Assembly: GCA_025929005.1 (NCBI GenBank)
Contig: JAICND010000108.1
Coordinates: forward strand, 1-6,045
Direction of reading: 5' to 3'
Length of the DNA: 6,045 nucleotides
Origin: Acidimicrobiia bacterium
Lineage (GTDB): Bacteria > Actinomycetota > Acidimicrobiia > Spongiisociales > ZC4RG35
Shown here: piece after piece, positions 1 to 4,961 of the stretch
Numbering within the stretch: the stretch's first letter is position 1
How the letters are laid out: each line of letters starts with the position of its first letter
Position numbers and translations under genes: made by a program
Notes under the pieces: generated by a model
Databases searched by the model: none
What the model was told of the DNA's origin: nothing
Seen by the model: only the letters and a program-made list of their open reading frames with translations

Positions 1-1
1 C

Positions 2-844
2 ATTCCGCCGAACTCGCAGGGCTACCTCACGCTGGCGTCCCTAGGTGTGTGGACCCAGCTTGACCCTCCCGACGACCCCGAGTCTTCGTTGGCTTGGCAT
101 CTGGCCATCGAGTCGTACCGATCGATGGCAGTCGATCGGGATGATGTGGTCAGCGACCCCGCCACCGCCCCTCTTACTGCCGACGATCTGATCTCTCCCC
201 AACGGTTGCGCACCAGGGCCGCGATGGTCAACCGGGACCGCACTACTGACTTCACCCCGCCAACGCCGCGGCCGGGGGGCACGGCCTATCTATGTGCGAT
301 CGATGCAGAGGGGCTGGGAGTCTCATTCATTCAGTCCAACTTCATGGGGATTGGCTCGGGCATCGGGGCAGGAGCCGCCGGATTCTTCCTCCATAATCGC
401 GGGGCGGGCTTCGATCTTCGCCCCGGACATCCCAACCATCTGACGCCCGGTCGGCGGCCGCTCCATACCCTGTCCCCCACCTTGTGGACCAAACAGGGCC
501 GGCTGGCGGCACTTCTGGGAACGCGCGGCGGCGACCACCAACCGCAGTTGTTGCTGCAGATGGCGATCCGGCTGTTCCAGGCTGGAATCGAGCCCGGCGA
601 TGCGCAATCGCGACCGCGCTGGATGATCGAACCATTCGCCGCAGGCTCCCCCGTGGTTGCCATCGAGCCGGGTGCGAGTCCGGAAATCGAAAAGGGTCTG
701 CGCAAGATGGGACATCTGGTATCCCGGCGTCAGGATGCTCAAGCTGGTTGGGGCCCGATTTCAGTGATAACCATCTCCGACGACGGTCTGCGAACCGCGG
801 CGGGTGATCCCCGCGTTGCGACCACCGCGGCGGCGGTTGCCTAG
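2..844 (+). CDS. Gamma-glutamyltranspeptidase-family Ntn-hydrolase, C-terminal part (5'-partial)
   Basis: The reading frame is open from the left edge, so the true start lies outside; 280 residues are visible. It opens with PPNSQG, a GGT-family signature near the end of the large subunit. The autoprocessing and catalytic Thr is in GGTAYL (visible residue 94, nt 281-283), followed by the small-subunit landmarks GSGIGAG, HNRGAGF, RPLHTLSPTL and GTRGGDHQPQ. Enzymes of this family cleave themselves before that Thr and then hydrolyse or transfer gamma-glutamyl or related acyl groups. By alignment from memory to E. coli GGT, the glycine pair of the oxyanion region is kept. The Ser-Ser pair is His-Thr, the gamma-glutamyl-binding Asp433 is Gly, and Asn411 is Phe. 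That pattern fits the YwrD-like or acylase-like branch, not classical glutathione hydrolases, so the substrate is uncertain. The gene is tail-to-tail with the next one, with only 4 nt between stops. The family call is firm; the specificity is not. Confidence 0.9.
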   Translation: MPPNSQGYLTLASLGVWTQLDPPDDPESSLAWHLAIESYRSMAVDRDDVVSDPATAPLTADDLISPQRLRTRAAMVNRDRTTDFTPPTPRPGGTAYLCAIDAEGLGVSFIQSNFMGIGSGIGAGAAGFFLHNRGAGFDLRPGHPNHLTPGRRPLHTLSPTLWTKQGRLAALLGTRGGDHQPQLLLQMAIRLFQAGIEPGDAQSRPRWMIEPFAAGSPVVAIEPGASPEIEKGLRKMGHLVSRRQDAQAGWGPISVITISDDGLRTAAGDPRVATTAAAVA

Positions 845-848
845 GCGA

Positions 849-1184
849 TCAACCAGCTTCGACCGGGGCGAGCGCAAACAGTGGAATCGTGCGATTGGTC
901 CGACGCTGATACGACTGATACATGGGAAAGGCCGCGGTGACGAGCTCCCATACGCGCTCACGGTCCGGGCCGGTGACTTCTTCCGCCAGCATCTCGTCCT
1001 GACGTCCAGCCCTTTGAACCTGGACCCGTGGGTGGGCCCGAAGGTTGCCAACCCAGTCGGGGTCCCGGGGCGCCCCTCCGTAGGAGCCGACCACGATCAA
1101 CCGGCCCTGATCTTCAAAGGCGTAAAGGGTGACAGGATGGGGTCGGCCGCTCTTCCGTCCTGTGGTTGTGAGGGCGATCTGCAT
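849..1184 (-). CDS. Short Ddn-like deazaflavin (F420)-dependent nitroreductase/oxidoreductase family protein
   Basis: This 111-residue protein belongs to the split beta-barrel, DUF385/Ddn-like group, whose studied members use reduced F420 to reduce quinones, nitroimidazoles or other electrophiles. Visible marks are LTTTGRKSG (residues 5-13), the VGSYGGAPRDPDW stretch (32-44), NLRAHP (47-52) and the C-terminal YQSYQRRTNRTIP (89-101) leading into the last strand. The frame stays open upstream to 1325, but those 47 codons overlap the preceding gene in another frame and show no family likeness. I therefore start at the ATG at 1184, 7 nt after the upstream stop. There is no clear Shine-Dalgarno, so translational coupling to the upstream LLM gene is likely. 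The protein is shorter than Ddn (about 150 residues) and lacks its N-terminal helical part. It could be a natural short form or use another flavin. The family call is good; cofactor and substrate are inferred. Confidence 0.82.
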   Translation of the reverse strand: MQIALTTTGRKSGRPHPVTLYAFEDQGRLIVVGSYGGAPRDPDWVGNLRAHPRVQVQRAGRQDEMLAEEVTGPDRERVWELVTAAFPMYQSYQRRTNRTIPLFALAPVEAG

Positions 1185-1191
1185 GTCCAGG

Positions 1192-2211
1192 TTATTGGCG
1201 GGTGGCCGCCACCAGGGCGGTCCACTCCTCGTCCGACCAGCCCCGATCGTTCTCCAACGCGTAGTAGCCAATGCGTTGGACTCGATCGCCATACCGGGCT
1301 CTGATCGAGTGACCAAGCTGATCAAGCGAAGCGACGACTGCCACCTCGTCGACTACCGCGTCGGGAATCAGTTGAGCCATCTCGTCCCACTTCCCGCGTC
1401 GGCTTAGTGCACCGAGTTGCTCACCGAACTCCCAGCCGTGGAGATCCAGGATTCCCGCGTAATTGGGAGTCGAGGCATAAAAGGCGATCTGGCTTCTGAC
1501 CGGCTCCATCGCTTGCTCGATCTCGCTTTGGTTTCGGCCCGTGACCACAAACACGGTCGTAATCCTCTGCACGTCTTCGAGGCTCCGCCCCGCACCGGCG
1601 GCGCCCTTGGCGATGTTGGGAAGGACCACCTCGTCCAGATAGCGAACCGTGTGAAACGGATGAACGTGGAATCCCTGACATAGCTCCCCGGCCAGCCTCG
1701 ACATATATGGGCCCACCCCGGCGATGGCGATCGGTACATCGGGGTGTTCAATCGGTCCCGGGTTGAAGAAAGGTGTCATCAGACTCAGCTTGTAGAACTC
1801 ACCGTTATGACTGAGTGGAGTGCCGTCCTGCCACGCGCGGAATATCGCTCGCAAAGCCAGGATGTAGTCACGCATGCGGGGTCCGGGTGGCAGCCACTCG
1901 CCCCCAAACCGGCGGACAATGTGACCCTTGACCTGAGTGCCGAGGCCGAGGATAAAGCGGCCGTCGCTCAGCGCGGCAAGGTCCCAGGTCGTTTGGGCGC
2001 AGATCGTCGGTGATCGGGGAAACGCAACTGCGATGCCGGTCCCCAGGTCGAGCTGGGGGGCCGCCCGGTTGGCAAGGGCCAAGGGCAGGAAGGGGTCATG
2101 ACTGGTTTCGGCTGTGAAGAACCCGTCGTAACCCAACCTGGCGGCGCGATACGCTTCCTCAGGGACCTCCTGCAGACGCGATGTAGGAGCGAGATAGAAG
2201 TCGACCTTCAT
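1192..2211 (-). CDS. LLM-class F420-dependent oxidoreductase (MSMEG_2256-like family)
   Basis: A 339-residue luciferase-like monooxygenase fold (TIM barrel), expected to be a cytosolic F420-dependent oxidoreductase. Visible marks: GYDGFFTAETSHDPFLPLALA (28-48), LGTGIAVAFPRSP (56-68), the DLAALSDGRFILGLGTQVKGHIVRRFG block (77-103), MRDYILALRAIF (113-124), PIAIAGVGPYMSRLAGELCQGFHVHPF (160-186), and a C-terminal KWDEMAQLIPDAVVDEVAVV segment (274-293). The order and wording match the family named after M. smegmatis MSMEG_2256; the substrate is unknown. I chose the ATG at 2211 because the protein then starts MKVDFYL, typical of the family, and a TATGGT box sits 7 nt upstream. In-frame starts at 2223 (ATG) and 2232 (GTG) would add 4 or 7 residues. 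It is the first gene of a two-gene unit with the Ddn-like gene and is divergent from the small gene at 2277. The F420 role is inferred from family membership; some LLM proteins use FMN. Confidence 0.9.
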   Translation of the reverse strand: MKVDFYLAPTSRLQEVPEEAYRAARLGYDGFFTAETSHDPFLPLALANRAAPQLDLGTGIAVAFPRSPTICAQTTWDLAALSDGRFILGLGTQVKGHIVRRFGGEWLPPGPRMRDYILALRAIFRAWQDGTPLSHNGEFYKLSLMTPFFNPGPIEHPDVPIAIAGVGPYMSRLAGELCQGFHVHPFHTVRYLDEVVLPNIAKGAAGAGRSLEDVQRITTVFVVTGRNQSEIEQAMEPVRSQIAFYASTPNYAGILDLHGWEFGEQLGALSRRGKWDEMAQLIPDAVVDEVAVVASLDQLGHSIRARYGDRVQRIGYYALENDRGWSDEEWTALVAATRQ

Positions 2212-2218
2212 CACAGCC

Positions 2219-2224
2219 ACCATA
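2219..2224 (-). promoter_or_regulatory. Candidate -10 box (TATGGT) for the LLM/Ddn-like unit
   Basis: On the minus strand TATGGT is followed by exactly 7 nt and then the ATG at 2211. This is the spacing expected for a TANNNT -10 box whose transcript begins at the start codon (leaderless). No convincing -35 hexamer was found 16-18 nt upstream. If the true start is 2223 or 2232, this box would lie inside or next to the coding region and the call fails. Confidence 0.3.
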
Positions 2225-2263
2225 GAGCCCACCAGCCTTCATCAGGGACTGGTGAGGCCGGGG

Positions 2264-2269
2264 TACCCT
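2264..2269 (+). promoter_or_regulatory. Candidate -10 box (TACCCT) for the 55-aa small gene
   Basis: TACCCT lies 7 nt upstream of the ATG at 2277, which has no Shine-Dalgarno. That geometry fits a leaderless transcript starting at the ATG. The box overlaps a perfect 8-bp palindrome GGGTACCC (2261-2268), which could be an operator core or chance. No good -35 was found. Confidence 0.35.
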
Positions 2270-2276
2270 TGTCCGA

Positions 2277-2444
2277 ATGAAGAGGTTCCTTCGAGTTCTG
2301 GCAGTGGTTGGTGGCCTGGCCGGGTTGGCGTGGGCCATGAGAGATCGGCTCATTTCGATCACCGCCACCCGTGAAGAACAACCGCCCACATTCCGGGTTG
2401 TGAGCAGCGATGGGCACGCCGAGCGGTCGGCCCAGCCGAGCTAG
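2277..2444 (+). CDS. Small single-pass membrane protein of unknown function (55 aa)
   Basis: An ATG-to-TAG frame encoding 55 residues that fills the gap between two well-supported genes. The protein starts MKRFLR, followed by a hydrophobic stretch VLAVVGGLAGLAWAM (about residues 7-21), then RDRLIS and a polar, proline-containing tail with EEQPPTFRVV (about 34-43). This is the layout of a membrane-anchored small protein with a short basic N-terminus, or an uncleaved signal anchor. It resembles, from memory, short hypothetical proteins in actinobacterial genomes with a WAxRDRL motif and a PP.FRV-like tail, but I cannot name a function. Support comes from its exact fit: it is divergent from the LLM gene, has a TANNNT box 7 nt upstream, and its stop is one base from the convergent permease stop. 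Automatic callers may skip it because of its size. It could be a chance frame, but the membrane-protein layout and fit argue against that. Confidence 0.62.
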   Translation: MKRFLRVLAVVGGLAGLAWAMRDRLISITATREEQPPTFRVVSSDGHAERSAQPS

Positions 2445-2480
2445 GTCACACTCCGCGGAGACGGTAAACGCCGGCTCGGC
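2435..2480. repeat. Nested inverted repeats over the convergent gene ends
   Basis: Seven-base arms GCCGAGC (2435-2441) and GCTCGGC (2474-2480) are perfect inverted copies flanking a perfect 10-bp palindrome CTCCGCGGAG (2451-2460). The structure spans both stop codons and the last codons of the permease. It might act as a bidirectional transcription end, but there is no T-rich run on either side and the outer loop is long (32 nt). Chance in GC-rich DNA is quite possible. Confidence 0.2.
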
Positions 2481-3801
2481 GCCGAAGAACTACCCAGCCC
2501 AATCCGAGGTAGAGGATGCCGGTGCCAGCGACGGCGATCAGCAGGACGGGGACATCCGGAATCCCCTCACCAAAGAACGGGGTGATGACGTCTTGCACCA
2601 TGGGAGGGCCGAGCGGTCTGATCCGCAGCGCTGCCAGTCCACCCATGACCCAACTCAAAACTCCGGCAACATTGAGAAGTCCGTATTCCCCTCGCCACAT
2701 GTAGAGATGATCCGCCATGTAGCTCCCGGGACGCAGGACGTAGGCGTCGGCGAGGATCACCCCTACTGCGGGGGCGAAAAGCACGCTGGCTAGTGCCGCC
2801 CAACTCCGCAGTTCTTCCAGCGGAATCAGGATTGCTCCCGCGGCGGAGCCGGCCGCGGCCAGCATGGCCAGCACCAGCGGAGGTATCCCCGGAACTAGTG
2901 ACTCGAGGGCGAATCCTCCCGAGGCCGCCAGCCCGCCGAACCCGTCAGTTTCCATCAGCGGCACCCAGACAAGAGCGATGACTCCTCCCAGGATGCCGGC
3001 GCCTACGACCGTCAGGTCGACCGGAAACCCTCCGAGTCTGGCGGCGATGGAGGCGCCCCCTAAAACGAACACAAGAGCGGCCACGGCGAAGCCAAAGCCA
3101 AGGCCGGTGGCCGTGTCTTCCTCGCGATGTCCATAGCCGCCGATGTCACCGCCCACCGTCAGCCACAACAGCCCGAGGCCAAAGATCTCGTCGACGGAAT
3201 TGAGGAAGCCCCCGATCAGTGGCTGACCTTGCTCTCCAGCAGTCCCGTCAAGCACTCTCCACGCCGCTATCACAACTACGACCACTGCGATGGCAAACAG
3301 CCGGCGGCGCAAAAAAACGTGGACCATCCACGCCGGGCCTGCGGTGAGGAGGAGGATCCCCAGGACCGCAACCACTGCTGGCCCTACCACCTCGGGAAGC
3401 GTCAAGCCCATTGTGGCAACCGCCGCCGATAGCCACTCGCCCGAAACAGAAAGGATGACCGCTCCCCAGGCAACGGTTAGCACCAACCTCACGAGGGTTA
3501 GGGGAATTGCCCCTAGAGAACCGAAGGCGGGTCGTGACAGATAAACAGACGGTGCGCCACTGGCGGACGCCTTGCGACCCATGAGACCAACAATGGCCGC
3601 ACCCAAGAGGACGCCGATGGGCGCGGCCAGAATGAGCTGGCTAAACCCGATGCCGCGGGCAGCCAGGTCAGCGCCGACCAACAGAGCAGGAATGCCGGCC
3701 ACGAACAAGGTGAGGGCAGCTGTGAAGTCGGCACCTTCGAGTTGCGCGTCGCGATAGCCGAATGGACCTCGGGTCCATCCCTTCTTAGTGGATGTCGCCA
3801 T
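2446..3801 (-). CDS. NCS1-type nucleobase/cation symporter-like permease
   Basis: A 451-residue, very hydrophobic protein with about 12 predicted membrane segments (roughly residues 27-48, 54-76, 97-119, 136-160, 166-181, 203-222, 232-253, 262-282, 303-324, 332-357, 374-393, 415-439). It resembles the NCS1 family (CodB- and Mhp1-like carriers of purines, pyrimidines, hydantoins or thiamine). The cytosolic N-terminus has GPFGYRDAQLEGADF, the second-third helix region has YLSRPAFGSLGAIPL (87-101), and the C-terminal half has GVILADAYVLRPGSY (347-361) and YGLLNVAGVLSWVMG (373-387), all in NCS1-like positions. I start at ATG 3801, giving MATSTKKG. GTG 3849 or ATG 3843 would add a non-family stretch and run through the intergenic dyad. 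No Shine-Dalgarno is evident. No deaminase, hydantoinase or other catabolic gene is nearby, so the substrate cannot be inferred from context. It is convergent with the small gene (1 nt between stops) and divergent from rlmN. Confidence 0.82.
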   Translation of the reverse strand: MATSTKKGWTRGPFGYRDAQLEGADFTAALTLFVAGIPALLVGADLAARGIGFSQLILAAPIGVLLGAAIVGLMGRKASASGAPSVYLSRPAFGSLGAIPLTLVRLVLTVAWGAVILSVSGEWLSAAVATMGLTLPEVVGPAVVAVLGILLLTAGPAWMVHVFLRRRLFAIAVVVVVIAAWRVLDGTAGEQGQPLIGGFLNSVDEIFGLGLLWLTVGGDIGGYGHREEDTATGLGFGFAVAALVFVLGGASIAARLGGFPVDLTVVGAGILGGVIALVWVPLMETDGFGGLAASGGFALESLVPGIPPLVLAMLAAAGSAAGAILIPLEELRSWAALASVLFAPAVGVILADAYVLRPGSYMADHLYMWRGEYGLLNVAGVLSWVMGGLAALRIRPLGPPMVQDVITPFFGEGIPDVPVLLIAVAGTGILYLGLGWVVLRRRAGVYRLRGV

Positions 3802-3812
3802 GAACCCGAGCG

Positions 3813-3818
3813 AGTGTA
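3813..3818 (-). promoter_or_regulatory. Candidate -10 box (TACACT) for the permease gene
   Basis: On the minus strand TACACT lies 11 nt upstream of the chosen ATG at 3801, so the transcript would have almost no leader. It matches the TANNNT pattern seen at neighbouring starts. A -35 is not convincing (TGGTAC at an 18-nt spacing). The dyad at 3821-3841 would sit in the spacer of this promoter. Confidence 0.28.
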
Positions 3819-3820
3819 GG

Positions 3821-3841
3821 GGTACAGGCCGTGCCCGTACC
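3821..3841. promoter_or_regulatory. 21-bp near-perfect dyad between permease and rlmN (candidate operator)
   Basis: The arms GGTACAGGC (3821-3829) and GCCCGTACC (3833-3841) are inverted copies matching at 8 of 9 positions around a 3-base centre. The dyad lies in the 52-bp spacer between two divergent genes. It overlaps the TACCAT box of rlmN and lies just upstream of the TACACT box of the permease. That is a typical place for a dimeric repressor site. Alternatively it forms a hairpin in an upstream-starting transcript. No regulator gene is visible in the window. Confidence 0.42.
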
Positions 3842-3843
3842 AT
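3838..3843 (+). promoter_or_regulatory. Candidate -10 box (TACCAT) for rlmN
   Basis: TACCAT ends 10 nt before the ATG at 3854, which has no Shine-Dalgarno and is directly preceded by an in-frame TGA. A transcript from here would have a leader of only about 3 nt. It overlaps the right arm of the dyad. No clear -35 was found. Confidence 0.25.
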
Positions 3844-3853
3844 GAGCACCTGA

Positions 3854-4879
3854 ATGCCTTATCTCCACAATCCAGAGGATCTCGCCAGATTGGTTGAGGG
3901 AGAGCCCGCTTATCGAGTCGAACAGCTGCGCGAATGGCTCTATGTCCATCCTGTACTCGAGACAGGGTCGATGACGAATCTTCCCCGTTCGATTCGCGAG
4001 AGCTTGGCTGACACCCTGTGGCCTTTTCGGGTCGAAATCGAGCGAAGCGCCGATGGTGGCCGCACCCGCAAATGGTTGTTCCGGACTCCGGATGGAGTCG
4101 CCATTGAAGCCGTGCTGATGGCCTACCCGGGGCGCGCCACCCTTTGTGTTTCGAGTCAGGCCGGCTGCGCTCTTGGTTGCACATTCTGCGCAACCGGTCA
4201 GTTCGGCTTCGAGCGCCATCTCCAACCAGGAGAGATCGTTGCCCAGGTTGCTTATGCCCAGGGGTTTCTCCGCCTCATTGGCATGCCCGGGGCCCCCGAT
4301 CACCTCACCAACGTGGTGTTCATGGGTATGGGTGAGCCGCTCGCCAATTACGACAGGGTGAGAGAAGCCCTGCGCAGGATTATCGACGTGATGGGAATGT
4401 CGGCCCGCTCCGTAACGGTGTCCACCGTGGGACTGGTCCCGGGAATGAAGCGGCTGGCCGATGAGCCCTGGCCGGTCAATCTGGCCGTAAGCCTTCACGC
4501 CGCCGACAACGAGCTTCGCAACCATCTAGTCCCTCTCAACAGGCGCTACCCACTGGAAGAAGTCGAGGATGCTGCCCGCAACTACTTCGAGAAGAAGAGA
4601 CGACGAATCTCCCTCGAGTGGACCATGATCAGTTCTGTCAACGACGGCGCCGACCAAGCGCACGGATTGGGTGAGATCGCGCGCCGATTGAAAGCACACG
4701 TCAACCTGATCCCGCTTAATCCGACTCCCCTCAGCCCGGACAGACCCTCCGATCAGGCAACCATCAAGGATTTCGTGCGTCTTGTTCGTGCTTACGGCGT
4801 GGCGGTCACCGTTAGAGATACCCGGGGCCGTGATATCGACGCCGCCTGTGGTCAATTGCGGGCCACAACGAAGGTGTGA
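3854..4879 (+). CDS. rlmN: Dual-specificity 23S rRNA A2503 / tRNA A37 C2-methyltransferase RlmN
   Basis: A 341-residue radical-SAM methyltransferase that makes 2-methyladenosine at A2503 of 23S rRNA and, in characterised bacteria, at A37 of some tRNAs. The N-terminal helical domain shows YRVEQLREWLY (20-30) and MTNLPRSIRESL (40-51). The 4Fe-4S cluster motif is CALGCTFC, with Cys105, Cys109 and Cys112. Other family marks are Glu85 in AIEAVLM, Cys98 in LCVSSQ, GMGEP (158-162), the STVGLVPGM segment (190-198), VSLHA (212-216) and IPLNP (286-290). The methyl-carrying Cys332 is present in AACGQLR near the C-terminus. All expected catalytic cysteines are there, so it should be active. The Cys332 context AACGQL is the usual one in RlmN; I cannot exclude a Cfr-like relative by eye, but the overall wording is RlmN. 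The ATG at 3854 is preceded immediately by an in-frame TGA, which fixes the 5' limit. It is probably transcribed alone, with an independent promoter for the following gene. Confidence 0.97.
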   Translation: MPYLHNPEDLARLVEGEPAYRVEQLREWLYVHPVLETGSMTNLPRSIRESLADTLWPFRVEIERSADGGRTRKWLFRTPDGVAIEAVLMAYPGRATLCVSSQAGCALGCTFCATGQFGFERHLQPGEIVAQVAYAQGFLRLIGMPGAPDHLTNVVFMGMGEPLANYDRVREALRRIIDVMGMSARSVTVSTVGLVPGMKRLADEPWPVNLAVSLHAADNELRNHLVPLNRRYPLEEVEDAARNYFEKKRRRISLEWTMISSVNDGADQAHGLGEIARRLKAHVNLIPLNPTPLSPDRPSDQATIKDFVRLVRAYGVAVTVRDTRGRDIDAACGQLRATTKV

Positions 4880-4891
4880 CTTGGGGGAAGG

Positions 4892-4920
4892 TTGGCCATC
4901 TCGGAATGGCGCGTTAGCCT
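4892..4920 (+). promoter_or_regulatory. Candidate promoter for the LysM/M23 gene
   Basis: TTGGCC (4892-4897), a 17-nt spacer and TAGCCT (4915-4920) fit a vegetative sigma-factor promoter with optimal spacing, 4/6 in the -35 and the conserved TANNNT in the -10. It starts 13 nt after the rlmN stop and would give a leader of about 35 nt, unlike the leaderless-type starts to its left. Confidence 0.38.
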
Positions 4921-4925
4921 GGCCG

Positions 4926-4950
4926 GGTCCGGGCGGGCAGGGGCCGGATC
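4926..4950 (+). promoter_or_regulatory. Possible 5'-leader hairpin abutting the ribosome-binding site
   Basis: Bases 4926-4932 (GGTCCGG) pair with 4944-4950 (CCGGATC), 7 bp including one G-T(U) wobble, around an 11-nt G-rich loop. The stem ends right before AGGAGG at 4951, so folding could affect access to the ribosome-binding site. It is short and GC-driven, so chance is likely enough. The spacer is too short to be a ydaO (c-di-AMP) riboswitch. Confidence 0.22.
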
Positions 4951-4956
4951 AGGAGG
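4951..4956 (+). promoter_or_regulatory. Strong Shine-Dalgarno AGGAGG for the LysM/M23 gene
   Basis: A consensus AGGAGG sits 5 nt before the ATG at 4962. It decides in favour of this start over the internal ATG at 5031, which has only a weak AAGGTG upstream. It is the only consensus site of its kind before any start in the window. Confidence 0.75.
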
Positions 4957-4961
4957 GTGGC

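Noticed and set aside
824..837. Stem ACCGC/GCGGT as a terminator for the GGT-like gene
   Set aside because: Five base pairs from a GC-rich Ala-coding run inside the gene, with no T-run after it; expected by chance.
804..1304. A 166-codon plus-strand frame over the Ddn-like gene
   Set aside because: Antisense shadow; low-complexity Arg/Pro-rich product, while the minus strand encodes a recognisable family.
1185..1325. Upstream extension of the Ddn-like gene to the frame limit at 1325
   Set aside because: It overlaps the LLM gene by more than 100 nt in another frame and the extra residues do not resemble the family.
3513..4193. A 226-codon open frame on the minus strand spanning the permease 5' part and rlmN
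   Set aside because: It is an out-of-frame shadow of the permease and the antisense of rlmN; its translation is Arg/Pro/Ser-rich without domain features.
3785..4525. A 246-codon open frame on the minus strand opposite rlmN
   Set aside because: It is fully explained as the antisense of a convincing radical-SAM gene and its translation shows no recognisable domain.
4880..4961. ydaO/yuaA (c-di-AMP) riboswitch before the cell-wall hydrolase
   Set aside because: Such riboswitches often precede actinobacterial hydrolases, but the 82-nt spacer is too short and I see no matching conserved core.
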